Shown one piece after another: positions 49,501 through 60,171 of a stretch of 64,000 nt of DNA. The notes under the pieces are model-generated. The model ran no database searches and was not told the origin of the DNA. It saw nothing but the letters and a program-made list of their open reading frames with translations. The stretch's first letter is position 1; every line of letters starts with the position of its first letter. Made by a program: the position numbers and the translations under genes. The stretch is from Brachycybe producta (taxonomy: Eukaryota > Arthropoda > Diplopoda > Playtdesmida > Andrognathidae). The stretch spans positions 3,060,550 to 3,124,549 of the forward strand of contig JAUPFP010000002.1 of NCBI GenBank assembly GCA_036925085.1, given 5' to 3'.

Positions 49501-52500
49501 AACCAGAAAAAAATCAGCACGTGCGGGGCAATGTGGTTTAATTGTGTTTTTTTTTAATTTATTTTTTAGAGTTTGCGCTTAAGAGCGCATACTCAATGGA
49601 GTTTAACTTAAAGAGTTAAAAATTCGCGATTTTCAAATAGTTTTTAAAAATAGAACCGGACTTACCAATTTTTAGTCATTCTATCACTCGATCAGCATAT
49701 ATTTAAGGTGCACATTCCACTTTGAAAACTTAATATTGGAAAACTTTAAATATGAAAAATAAACATATTGCCGCTACTGACTGTATTTTAAAAATTAACA
49801 TTTTTTCCTTAACATTGGGTCTATGGGCTCAATAGAAAACCGATGTTAGCGCTCTATACGGAGATTTTTTGAAGTAATTTTGTGATGTAGCCTTTAACAA
49901 TATTTCCTGAGTTACTCGGACTCAGATTAGGCTCGTGTCGTGCTCGTCCCTTATTCTTCACTTTCTTGTATAAATGGAACTTAAATGTAAGGCATTTAAT
50001 TTGAATGTTTTTCTTTTTATAGGGAATTTTTCATGAAATGAATTTATTCTATTAAAAATGCTTCATGAGTAAATAAATCTTCATACTTTTATAGAAGCAA
50101 AGTTTCAGTTGATAAAGTTTTTTTTTTTTAAAAAAAATCTGATTTTGCAAATTAAAAATATGCAATCTTTTCAATTTTTGTGTAAATCATGATTTTTGTC
50201 TATAATGTTCTAATTGTTTATGGAAGTTACTTTTCAAAAGCTAATGCCAGTTAACAAACTATTTGAATCCTAAAGCAACATCGCTATGAAGTTAAATGGG
50301 ATGAGATTTTGCTGTCAATTAAAATTAATACATTACGAGGTTCGTTTGGAAAGTTCTCTGAATCAGGTATAGATTTTGCCGCAATCGGCATGACGTTTGT
50401 TACATTTTCAACCGAGATCTTTGCTAGAAACGCACTCAAAATGTCAGCACGACATGTCAAACAGTTTGTTTTTGACAGCCATCACGAAGCCGTCGGTGTA
50501 TGCTTAATATGAAAAATGACGAGGAATAACGAGGTTCGTGCCGTAATAAAATATCTGGTGAAAAAGGGATTCAACGCAACCAATATTAAAGCCGATATTA
50601 ATATACATGTATAAAGTTGGTTGTCGTTTAAACCCTTCGCCAGGTTTATTATCACAAACACGAACTTCGTTATTCTCCATTTTTCGCATTAAGTGTACAT
50701 CGATTGCTTCGATTGGCTGTCATAAACAAACTGTTTGACATATCGCACTGAAATTTTGAGTGCGTTTCTAGCAAGGATGACGGTTGAAAATGTAACAAAC
50801 TTTCATGTCGATTGCAGCGTCATCTATACCCGATTCTGAGAACTTTCCAAACCACCCTCGTATAAGTTTAAAATTTATTCTTTTTTTGGTTTTGTTTTTC
50901 TAGGAACGCCATCTCTGTTGTACAGGATAAAAGCTGTAGATGACATTAAAAGATTCGGTGTGTTTTGTGAGCTTTTGACATCAACCCAATTTTATTACCA
51001 ACCTTTAGATGACATTTTCCACATTTCGTTTCTTCTCTGAGCAGTAGGACACCTGCACAGAGAAGATCCGAGCTGTAGAGAGAGCTGGATGGAGACAGAT
51101 TGTAGTCACTCTTCTGCATGGGGGTGAAATCGATGCAGGAGAGTGGCGGCCATCTCTCTCTCTTCCGGTTGATGCTGATATACATCTTCTCCATCGGTAT
51201 GCCGACAAGAGAAGATGTTGTAGCTGCTGAGAATCGTATAGCTCCTGCCCTATGAAACCTCCGGCCTCTGAAGAGAAGTTATTTACATAAAGACATAGAG
51301 ACAACGCTATTTCTTGTTACAACACTTTTATTCATTCCTTGTAAGAAGTACAGAATACAAGGGTGAATATTAATAATACTAACTGCGAATCCTCAGGCCC
51401 ATGATTTGGAATGATATCTCAAAATACAGGCAAAGGACAAAAACTGAGGAACAAAGAGGAACACGGTCCTTTTATACCTTGGACCTGTGTACACCTGCGA
51501 GGTGTAACCAGGTCCAAGTGACCATGGTCCTGTATGTATCAATCCGCCGCTTGGGCATGAGTCAGAAAGGTGAGTCAGAGAGGAGGGAGGGACGGTTGAG
51601 AGTTGTTTATCCCCCGGGCTATGGTTTTGGCTGGATCACAATTTACAGGGTGTTACAGTTTCTAATAGAAATAGTTGATATGCATTTTTGGGGGCTATAT
51701 TTGTTTTTTCGTTTGTTGGTTTTTCCCCCGTAAATTTACTGAGTTTTCTCCCGAGTTGTAAGCAAATTCCAAATTCGGTGAAAATTCAAGATTTCTTGTT
51801 TCGAATATCAGTGAATCAGTGGAACCCCTACCTTTCAACGCAGTTGGCAATGTTGTGACCTCACATTTTCATAACTCCTTAATCAAATACATGTATTCCC
51901 TAGTCATATTCAACTCAATACAACTTTCACATCAACTCGAGAGCCACGTGGGCAGGTGGGATAATTCCACAGCAAAACCTTGGATTGCGAGTAAACTTGT
52001 CTGCGAGTGTTTTGCAAGATGAGCAAAATTTTTTAATAAATTTTAACGTGATAAACAAACCCTGGTCTTGCAATACGAGTGGTACGTATGCGCGTTGTCT
52101 TTTGAGCGTCACGTGATCACAACTGAGCCGATGGTTCTTCGCTTTCTCTCTCTCTCTCTGCGGGATTGTGGGAAATTCACTTTAATATACGAGTGCTTTG
52201 GATTACAAACACGTTTCTGGAAGAATTATGCGCACAATCCAAGGTTTAACTATATTTGAATAGGGAGTTAAAAGTAATGTGAGGTGACAATATCAGCATC
52301 TGAGTAGGTAGATAGACTTTTGGTTTTTTGTTGCCAGTGTCTGTCGTTTGGTGGCGCCTCTATCGGATAAAGTCCATTTACAGTATATGAAGTTACAATG
52401 TAATTGATTTTTAATTTTTTTTTAAAATTATATTAATGACTTATTTTAAATTTTAAAAATCTTTTTGGCAATCATTGGGTAAGTCTTGACAATATTTTGA

Positions 52501-53945
52501 CAAGAATCTCTCGTGTTTGTGTCATGTTGCAGTTTCCACTTTGTTTCACATGAATTTATAACAGCATATCTGTTTTATAAATAGTTATAAGTTTTGAGCG
52601 GTCGTGTAGTTCAATTTAACCGTTTTCTATCAACTTAAGTTGAGTCGCGTTTCTTTCTACACGTTTGCATATGTTGTGATTGACCTAAATATGTTAGCTG
52701 TTTGCTAATTCTTTTGTTATATTACATTTCAGAGGAAAGAATTCGTGATAAATATCCTGCAACACGCCAAAAGTCTATAGATACGTTACGTTTCTACTTG
52801 ATAACCGTTGTGGTGGGAGCATCTCCTGGAAGTAAAAAAACAAAGCTCATTCATCGCCTCTGTGATGCATATAACCATGCACGGCACAGTCCAAAGGTAC
52901 GGACGTGATTGGAGCAGACCAGGGTTGCGTGATTGAAATATTACATTTTTTAAAGATCTTTTATAGTTATTCATTGCATAATATATAAATGACCAGAGTT
53001 CTGATTTCATTGTTACCTTCGGACGTTACATCTCAAAATTATTTTGAAAAATCTCCGCAAGGAGCTCTAGCATCGTTATCCAGTGTTAAAGAAAAAATGT
53101 TAATTTTTAAAATACACAGTCAGTGGCGGCAATATTTTTGTTTTTCATAATTAAAGTTGTCCAATATTAAGTTTTCGAAGTGCAATGTGCACCTTAAATA
53201 TATGCTGATTGAGTGATAGAATGACAAAAAATTGGTAACTGGGGTTCTATTTTTAAAAACGAATCACGAATTTCTAACCCTTATGTTAAACTCCATTGAG
53301 TACGCGCTCGTAAGTAAAAACATCCATTAAAATGTTCGTAAAAATACCTAAAATAGTTTTAAAAACCCACAATTGGTTTAATTGTGGTTTTTTAAAATTA
53401 TTTTAGGTATTTTTATTTCAAAAAACGGGGGAAAAAATCAGCACGTGTGCCAATGTGTTAGCTTCACTGTGGTTTACAGTGAAGCCAACACATTGGCGCA
53501 CGCGCTGATTTTTTTTTGGTTTTTTAAAATTATTTTTATGAGCATTTTAATGGATGTTTTTTGCTTACGAGCGCGTACTCAATGAAGTTTAACATAAGAA
53601 TTAGAAATTCGCCATTTTGAAATATTTTTTTAAAAATATAACCGCACTTACCAATTTTTTGTCATGCTATCACTAGATGAGCATTTATTTAAAGTGCACA
53701 TTGCACTTTGAACGATCAAAATTGTACAACTTTAAATATGAAAAATAAACATATTGCCGCCGCCGTCTATGGGCTCAATAGAAAACCGATGCTAGCGCTC
53801 TTTGTGGATATTTTTTGAAGTAATTTTGTGATGTAGTCTATTAAACTGTAAACTACTCGCCTAATTTGTGTACTTTTTCTAGGATTTTGGAGCAGATGAA
53901 TACAACCAATTGGTCGGTGTACTTTCAGAACTGCAACAAATGTGA
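46515..53945 (+). CDS. C1orf43: C1orf43 / NICE-3 family membrane protein (6 exons)
   Basis: Exons: 46515-46583, 46671-46772, 48485-48596, 50904-50957, 52733-52896, 53883-53945. They join in phase to 187 residues, shorter than human C1orf43 (about 253), with the missing part at the C-terminus. Residues about 11-31 form one membrane span (ITIVIFIACGVL then TFIILFLF). It is followed by the family signature FAKREITRFSLKNRRGPHVP and GHDAPK, then LRREIDRRLNRITELRLEP. Exon 4 (LLYRIKAVDDIKRF) and exons 5-6 (FGADEYNQLVGVLSELQQM) match the conserved second half. Two ATGs are adjacent and the first was taken. The exon 3 donor is weak (A|GTTGGT), but the next exon matches the family in exactly the required phase. 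The human protein is reported at Golgi and mitochondrial membranes; its biochemical function is not settled. An ACAGGCA MITE ends 158 bases upstream of the ATG. Confidence 0.88.
47165..47930. mobile_element. Family 1 element, copy K (C1orf43 intron 2)
   Basis: TTAAGGGCCTACATCG to GATGTGTAGCCTCTTAA. The right arm lacks the CATTGCACTTTGAAAAC segment, a short deletion. Confidence 0.9.
49129..49897. mobile_element. Family 1 element, copy L (C1orf43 intron 3)
   Basis: TTAAGAGGCTACTTCAC to GTGATGTAGCCTTTAA with both arms well kept. The centre is shortened relative to copies F and K. Confidence 0.9.
50336..50860. mobile_element. mariner element relic with long inverted arms (C1orf43 intron 3)
   Basis: CGAGGTTCGTTTGGAAAGTTC at the left is mirrored by GAACTTTCCAAACCACCCTCG, with TA on both sides. 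A plus frame at 50517 reads MTRNNEVRAVIKYLVKKGFN then ATNIKAD and stops: the N-terminus of a mariner (SETMAR-type) transposase. The arms are inverted over about 200 bp, including ACAGTTTGTTTTTGACAGCC. Nearly the whole transposase is deleted. Confidence 0.8.
51315..51657 (-). mobile_element. Solo LTR (minus strand, C1orf43 intron 4)
   Basis: On the minus strand it begins TGTAACACCCTGTAAATTG, has a TATA box (AAGGTATAAAAGGACC), then AATAAAAG, and ends TTGTAACA. TTTCT lies next to both ends (one base offset on one side), compatible with a 5-bp target duplication. No internal region remains. Confidence 0.75.
51838..52515. mobile_element. CCATTACC-type TIR element, copy 3, with insertion
   Basis: Blocks GTGACCTCACATTTTCATAA, ATTCAACTCAATACAACTTTC, GGTGGCGCCTCTATCGG and CAATCATTGGGTAAG match the elements at 14870 and 19475. 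About 300 bases from 51970 (CTTGGATTGCGAG...ACAATCCAAGG) form an inserted inverted repeat of another type. Confidence 0.5.
53021..53844. mobile_element. Family 1 element, copy M (C1orf43 intron 5)
   Basis: Left tip decayed (GGACGTTACATCTC), right tip GTGATGTAGTCTATTAA. The centre is duplicated: the CACAATT...GTGGTTT block occurs in both orientations twice. The TTAA ends 38 bases before the last C1orf43 exon. Confidence 0.85.
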
Positions 53946-54318
53946 ACTCTGATCGCCCGGCATTTGATAAAACCTACAACACCGGTTCCGAAAACGCCGT
54001 GTTTAAATGGTGAGTTTGTGTGAAACATTCAAATGTTTAAAAGTTTTGCACACAAATTCTAATTCAAAGATTTAAAGACAACAGAACGTTTAACTTTTGC
54101 GCGGTCAGTGAATTCACTCAAACTCAAAAACTGTGCGTGTTGAGTCTCATGTTTAAAAATTCGGATGTGTCACTTCTTTAAAAACTTGTCATCGAGTTGG
54201 TGTTTCACAGAAGTGCAATCCCTGCACTGCAGAATACACCTTGCTCGATGGAACCCTAGCGATTGGATGGACCTCTCGTGATTGCCATTCCATTCACGTA
54301 TTTTTTTTTATTAGTAAC

Positions 54319-54324
54319 AATAAA
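54319..54324 (+). terminator. AATAAA polyadenylation signal after the C1orf43 homologue
   Basis: Canonical AATAAA about 375 bases past the stop codon, before the next family 1 fragment begins at about 54545. Confidence 0.45.
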
Positions 54325-54544
54325 TGTAATTAATAATTTAGCCAAAAGTGTTTCATTTACTAATCTAGATTCTAAAGGTAGATTTTTAGGTTACACTTCT
54401 CTTCTTACATGTGTGTAAAGTTGCATTACAGAAATTGTGGGATGTTTATACATCTGACCGATATTTGGCTGGAATTCTGCCTTGCGTAAAGTTTCTAGTC
54501 ATTTTACAGAGTACAAACGGTTTTTTTGTTGTTGTCGTTTTTGA

Positions 54545-55135
54545 GTTCGCCCAAATAAGAAAACAAGCATCCATTAAATTGGATTGGTAAGTGCGGTTCT
54601 ATTTTTAAAAACTATTTCAAAATCGCGAATTTCTAACTCTTATGTTAAACTCCATTGAGTACGCGCTCGTAAGCAAAAAAAACATCCATTAAAATGCTCA
54701 TAAAGATCCTTAAAAATAATTATAAAAAAAAACAGAAAAAAATCAGCATATGCGCCAATGTGTTGGCTTCACTGTGGTTTAATTGTGGTTTTTTTAAATT
54801 GTTTTTACGTATATTTACGAGCATTCTAATTGATGTTTTTTTTTTCATAATGTTTAACATGAGTGTTAGAAAACTCGCGATTTCGAAGCAGTTTTTAAAA
54901 ATGTAACCGCACTTACTAATTTTTTGTCATTCTATCACTCGATCAGCATATATTTAAAGTGCACATTGCACTTTAAACTTGAACCATCAAAATTGGACAA
55001 CTTTAAATATGAAAAATAAACATGTTGCGGCGCCTGTGTATTTTAAAAATTAACATTTCTCTTTAACTTCGGTAGAAAAACGATGCTAGCGCTCTTTGCG
55101 GAGATTTTTCGCAGTTATTTTGCAATGTAGCCTCT
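54545..55135. mobile_element. Family 1 element, copy N, partial
   Basis: The left arm starts late (GCCCAAATAAGAAAAC); the right arm is complete up to GCAATGTAGCCTCT but lacks the final TTAA. It lies in the C1orf43 3' flank. Confidence 0.8.
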
Positions 55136-56181
55136 CTTTCTGGTAATGAACGTTCTGACGACGTTATTTGCAAATCACTAATTTGCTCAACAATTTCAAC
55201 AAACAAAAAAACATTTTTAACAATTTAAACAAGAAAATTCCGAAATGTGGTCGACATATTCTTGTTTTATGCTTCGCTCCTTCACTCTGATGCAATATTC
55301 CAAGTTGAATAATGCCGGCAGCGATTGCTCTATTGACCATTTCCAGAGGCATCTCCGGGAAAGCATGCTCAATTCCCAGTTGAAGCTCGACTAAATTGGC
55401 GTTGTAGCCTAGTCTTGAGCTAGTCGAGTCGAGCCTTGGGCTAGGGTAATAGAAGTGAAGGGGCGAAGCACGTAACAAAGAATACAATGACTAAATTTCA
55501 AACTTGTATAGCTTCGGAGCCCTGCTATTACAAGCAAGTTTTACAAATTACAAGTCAGCTATTCGTTCTTTAAAAGCATCTTCTTCGGAAAATGAGTTAA
55601 AAGTTGCAATTTTTCTATTGCAATCTATTGTAGAGGAGCCAACTAAACCGATATTGTGAATAGTTAAAACGGTTTTTGCACTTTTGAAAAGCTTAGCAAA
55701 GTAAGCCACGAATTTTAATTTTAAACTCATTCCACCCCCCCTCCAAAAAAAGTTTTTTTTTTTAAATTGTGCCAATCTTCCAGCCGAGGTGCGATATATG
55801 TGTATACATACGCTTGTATATGGTCATCATCATTTCCTGCACTTTTCCTCCCCCCCCCGAATTCTCCACTCCTTTCGATCTTTTGACAAACTCCCAGAGA
55901 CCCCCACCACGCCTCCATGTTTGTATACGATAATATAATATAAAATATATATGATTAAAAAAAAACGCCTATCCGAATTATTCGGAACCCCGGATTACCG
56001 AAATCCGAACACAATCGAGATTCTACTGTATTTCCGAACGACATCCAAAATCACAACGACAAATTCACATAAGGTAAGAATACTTTTATTTACTTTAAAT
56101 AATGCACAATTCATTAATTTTACAATACATTTATTAGAAACGTATTTCTAAACATCTTTAAAAAATAAGTCTTTTCTTTGG
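55136..56181. other. C1orf43-FAM174 tail-to-tail gap
   Basis: Contains a pogo/Tigger-like tip at about 55964-56030 (CGAATTATTCGGAACCCCGG; CAGTAGAATCTCGATTG on the minus strand, before TA), a C-rich run at 55850, and no conserved frame. The reverse frames of 60-107 codons have no domain. Confidence 0.4.
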
Positions 56182-56187
56182 TTTATT
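56182..56187 (-). terminator. AATAAA polyadenylation signal after FAM174
   Basis: Reverse-strand AATAAA about 80 bases past the FAM174 stop codon. Confidence 0.5.
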
Positions 56188-56264
56188 CATTTGGATAAAA
56201 ATTCGTGAACGTCATTCTTTCTGTTGCACAACAAACACATCATAATGGAAAGAGGTTGTACACA

Positions 56265-58824
56265 TCAGTTCCTTGAATGATTGGTTGCTTCGAAGACGGT
56301 CGTTTCATCTTCGTCGTCTTGGTCCAGTGGCGTCATTTCTAAATCTCCGTTTCGTGCTATGACACCGTACTTATGCGATTTAGATCGCTTACGTCGCAAC
56401 CTTAATTAATGGAAGAAGAACAAATTAAGTGACGACTTCGAAATCGAAAGTAAGTCATACGTTTTCACTGTTATGTCTTACGGCTGGGTCACACTAATTA
56501 GATACAGTGTTTAATTCAAATTTTTTTCCCGATTGTAGGCGCTGCAATCGTTTTTTTTTTTTCGGTTTTCTAATGGTTTTTGTCAGGCAAGAGCATAGAA
56601 TACACGTCGTCCATCTTGTTGTTTTGAGCAGACGACAACGAGACAAATGAGTGTTACTATATGGTGTTCCTAAACTTGCAAGAAATAGTCTCGCAATCGC
56701 TCAATTAAATTACAGTAAAGTGCAAAATGCAATAAAAAGTATTGCTCTTTAAGTGCTCGCTTTATATAAATTTTGAAAAAGGTCCTTCTATTTTTAAACA
56801 AGGTTCAAAATCGTTCGTTTTTTAACTCCATGTTAAATCCCATTGGACTAAAAAACCGTCCCACAAACATTTGAAGAACTCTCGTGAAAACGACTTAGAA
56901 CAATAACAAACGAATCAGCACATACCATTAATTTACTGGCTTCGCGCTTTTTTATAATGTTAAATATATTCCAGAAAAGTTAGGATATGTACATATATTT
57001 AAAGCCTCGGGGCTTTGAACTTATAAACTAGAGGTGGGACGAATCCTAAATTTTCTCGAAACCGAATCCAAAAAGGTTCTTGAATATCCCGAATCTCGAA
57101 TCCTTCACATAAGAATCCTATCTTAATCATTAAGAAGAAACAAATAAATGAAATAATAAATATTAAATTATTAATAAGAAAAAACAGTGTGGCCCTCAGG
57201 GACGCCACAAGGTGATATTGGTGACCCGGATACAACACCAAAATTGCAACAATCGCCACATCTATTGGACGTCAATGGAGTTAAAACTAATTTTATCAAC
57301 GTTTTTAAGAGCCTAGATCCACGTCCATCTTGTTGTTTTCAGCAGACGACAAGGAGACAAATGAGTGTTCTTATATGGTGTTACTAAAACTGCAAAAAAA
57401 TCGCTTCACAATCGCTTATTTAAAATACAGTAAAGTGCAAAATGCAACAAAAAGTATTGTTCTCCACGTGCTCGATTTATATAATTTTTGAAAAGGTCCT
57501 TCTATTTTTAAAGTAGGTTCAAAGTCGTTCATTTTTTAACCCCACGTTAAATCCCATTGGCCCCAAAACCGCCCCCCCACAAACATTTGAAAAACTTTCG
57601 TTAAAAACGATTTAGAACAATAACAAAATAATTACCACATATATTCATGTATTGGCTTCGCGATGTTTCCTTTTTACAAATTTTGAAAAGGTCCTTTATT
57701 TTTTAATAAAGTTTAAAATCGTACGTTTTTTAACTCCATGTTAAGTCTCATAGGACTAAAACACCGTCCAACAAAAGTTAAGAGAACTCTCATTAAAAAT
57801 GATTTAGAGCAATCAGATAAATTGGCACGTACTTACACGTGTTTATTGCCTTCAGGATTACTCCTTTTTCTAAATTTTAAAAGGGCTTTCTATTTTTAAA
57901 TAACATTTAAAATCTTACATTTTTTTTAACTCCATGTTAATTCCCATAGGACCAAAACACCGTCCCACAAACATTTGAAGAACACCCTGTCACCCATTAA
58001 AAACGACTTAGAACAATCACATAATAATTAGCACGTGCATTAATCTATTGGCTTCACGGTGTTTCCTTTTTATAAGGTTAGCACGCGAAGTTATTTTTCT
58101 ATTAATTATTATGTGACTTCGAACCGGGAGAAAAAAACGTTAAAAAACCGTTTTTCAATCAACAACGATCGCAGTGCCTACATTTGAAGAAATTTTGAAA
58201 TAAAAGCTATATCTAGGCTCTTAACAGTTTTTTTTAGGTCAGGATTCAAAAGATTCGAAAGACAAAAAAAAACGCGAAGATTCGAGTTTTCGAATCTCGA
58301 ATTTTTTTTCTTTGAAGATTCGCAACGGGATTCGAATGTCCCATCCCATTCCTAGTATAAACACAACCGACATAATCGAGCCTGTATTAAAAAAATACGG
58401 GGCCTTAGTGAAACAGCATGTTGACGTCGCTTTGCAAAGCGCCTGAAATTACAAACAAAAAAAAAGTATCAGCAGTTATATGTATATTTTTAAATCCTTA
58501 CCTAACTGATCGAATGCCGAAATAGACGATGACGATAAGGGTAAGACCCATGAGGACATAGAACGCTCTCAAAGCGGCTCCTCCTCCGTTACGTCCGTGG
58601 CCAAAAACGTAATCACCTGGAATGAGAACGTCGGAAACAACGGTGTTGTTATGATGTGACTCGGTGTTTGCTACTACGGTCGTAGTATTGACTTGATTAA
58701 AGGGCGTCGAAGGAGGAGTAGAAGAGGAGTCGTCATTCGTACTGTTTTCTTCGAAGGTTTTTAGAAAACAACACGACAAAATGACACTAAATAAGAAGAA
58801 CATGCGTTCTGCTAAGAGCCACAT
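56265..58824 (-). CDS. FAM174: FAM174-like single-pass membrane protein (2 exons)
   Basis: Exons: 58502-58824 and 56265-56400, joined in phase 2 to 152 residues. The start at 58824 (MWLLAERMFFLFSVILSCCF) opens a clear signal peptide; an upstream TTG in the same frame is not used. The ectodomain is Ser/Thr/Asn-rich with several N-glycosylation sequons (NST, NTT, NNT). One membrane helix follows (ALRAFYVLMGLTLIVIVYFG), then a basic stretch after it (RLRRKRSKSHKYGVIA), and an acidic tail (LDQDDEDETTVFEA). This order, and the DxDE(D)ETTVFE-type C-terminus, are those of FAM174A/B. FAM174B has been linked to Golgi integrity; function here is inferred. The intron holds two family 2 copies and a hAT-like element. 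The gene is divergent from RPS15, with 1.35 kb between the start codons. Confidence 0.88.
56587..56970. mobile_element. Family 2 element, copy 3, partial (FAM174 intron)
   Basis: Starts inside the left end (CAAGAGCATAGAATACACGTC; TTAA lost) and runs through one internal unit to CTGGCTTCGCGCTTTTTTATAA. The right half is missing. Confidence 0.75.
57029..58353. mobile_element. hAT-like MITE with TAGAGGTGGGAC end, copy e, split by a family 2 element
   Basis: The left part 57029-57304 opens TAGAGGTGGGACGAATCC; the right part 58225-58353 ends CGAATGTCCCATCCCATTCCTA. Removing 57305-58224 and one TTAA restores the family sequence TTTTTAACAGTTTTTT. Confidence 0.82.
57305..58224. mobile_element. Family 2 TTAA element, copy 2, nested in a hAT-like MITE
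   Basis: TTAAGAGCCTAGATCCACG to ATATCTAGGCTCTTAA, with the same four tandem internal units as the copy at 24204-25112. Its exact TTAA duplication can be read against uninterrupted MITE copies at about 8122 and 17798. Confidence 0.9.
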
Positions 58825-59230
58825 GTTCAAAATTGTTCAACGGCATTCATATTGACAAGAAAACCATACGACACACCTTCGTAACCTTTCGCTTCATTAC
58901 AAATTTGCAACACGGCGACAAACAGTGAACTGTGAATGAAGTTACCAGTGTTGCCACCAACTTCATTCAAAAATTCTTTGCAGCTTGACCAATTTTACCC
59001 TACAGTAACCTCCCAATATGAGAAGAAAGGCACTAGATGGCGCTATTTCTAAACCGCACTCCGAGCCATAGATGGACCCACAGTATAGGAAATCTTATAG
59101 GAATCTTTCTTTACACTATGGATGGACCATAGCCTCCTGTAGAGTAACACCAAAGAGAGTAAAGACTCTTTAAAGACTCTCATTGGTAACACTGTTACTA
59201 TATAAACCAACGACCTATAACTATAACGAT

Positions 59231-59696
59231 CAGTGTTGCCACTTGGAGGGAAATTACCCTCTTAGAGGGTATTTTAGAATGTGAGAGGGTACAAGGAGGG
59301 TATTTAACTGCAGAGAGTATTTTGAGAGTAAATTGAGAAAAAACAAATATCATTAAGCAATATGCTTATTTTTAAACATTTTCATTCACGTAAATGAACC
59401 ATTTTGATAAAAATCAAGCACCTGTTTATAAATGGTTCCACAAAATGACTTAATTATGTTGAAAAACATTAAACCACATTTTTAAACTCATCGGTTAAGC
59501 AATGGCCATCGCTTTAAATCTATTAATTTATGTTAACGTGACGTCATAAACAACGGAGCCTATTGATTAACCAGAGAGTTAAAGAAATAGCGCCATCTAT
59601 TGGCTTTCTTCTCATATTGTGAACAATGGGAGGGTATTGGAGGGTAAAATTAGGAGAGCTGCAAGGAATTTCTCTATAAAGTTAGTGGCAACACTT
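59231..59696. mobile_element. hAT-like element with CAGTGTTGCCACT end
   Basis: CAGTGTTGCCACTTGGAGGG faces AGTGGCAACACT. The flanks ATAACGAT (59223-59230) and TTAACGAT (59697-59704) agree at seven of eight bases. The inner GAGGGTATTTT / GAGGGTATTGG words are direct, not inverted, so the arms are short. Confidence 0.75.
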
Positions 59697-59855
59697 TTAA
59701 CGATTTATAGACCATTGATATAAACCAACAAACCATGAGAGGGACGTGCTAATTGCGCCATCTGGTGGATGACATGGACAACAGCGCTACTTCAAAGTTT
59801 GTACGTGTTTGATGATCTTTGATCAGGGAAATAAGCAAGAAGTCTCCGTCAATTT

Positions 59856-60061
59856 ACATGCAATTTGAAATCGGGACAAACAGGAGTTGGCTCCGCCCTT
59901 TTTATGACGACCGGCAACTTCTAATTTGTTTGTTGTCTAGTCGGACGTCACGTGCTCCGCCCGTTTCAACGTTGAACTACACAACAAACCAATTAGATGT
60001 CGTCGGTCGTCATAAAAAGGGCGGAACCAACGTCTGTTTGTCCCGATGTCTAGTTGCCTGT
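59856..60061. mobile_element. ACAGGCA MITE, copy 9, immediately upstream of RPS15
   Basis: ACATGCAATTTGAAATCGGG faces CCCGATGTCTAGTTGCCTGT. A perfect 8-bp duplication GTCAATTT flanks it (59848-59855, 60062-60069). It carries GGCTCCGCCC, CGGACGTCACGTG (CRE half plus E-box) and an AACCAATTAG CCAAT word. Its right end is about 48 bases before the candidate TOP start of RPS15. Confidence 0.88.
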
Positions 60062-60109
60062 GTCAATTTTAGCGACTACGCGTGTGACGCATTTCCTCCG
60101 TTTATTCCG

Positions 60110-60119
60110 CTTCCTTTAC
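60110..60119 (+). promoter_or_regulatory. Candidate TOP pyrimidine tract / start site of RPS15
   Basis: CTTCCTTTAC is a C-led pyrimidine run 53-62 bases before the RPS15 ATG. Ribosomal protein mRNAs in animals begin with such a 5' TOP tract, which gives growth-regulated translation. The exact start base cannot be proved from sequence. Confidence 0.5.
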
Positions 60120-60171
60120 GAAGACATTTTGTTGTAAATTGAGTATTTCGTTATCTACAAATTTGGTCAAT

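Larger units (their letters stand above)
58825..60171. other. FAM174-RPS15 divergent promoter region
   Basis: 1.35 kb between two start codons. It contains inverted 38-bp blocks with AGATGGCGCTATTTC (59013-59051, 59584-59622), a hAT-like element (59231-59696) and an ACAGGCA MITE (59856-60061), then about 110 bases of RPS15 core promoter and 5' UTR. Confidence 0.55.

Noticed and set aside
55164-55487. 107-codon reverse frame downstream of C1orf43
   Set aside because: No domain; composition like flanking non-coding sequence, and no donor or acceptor that links it to FAM174 in phase.
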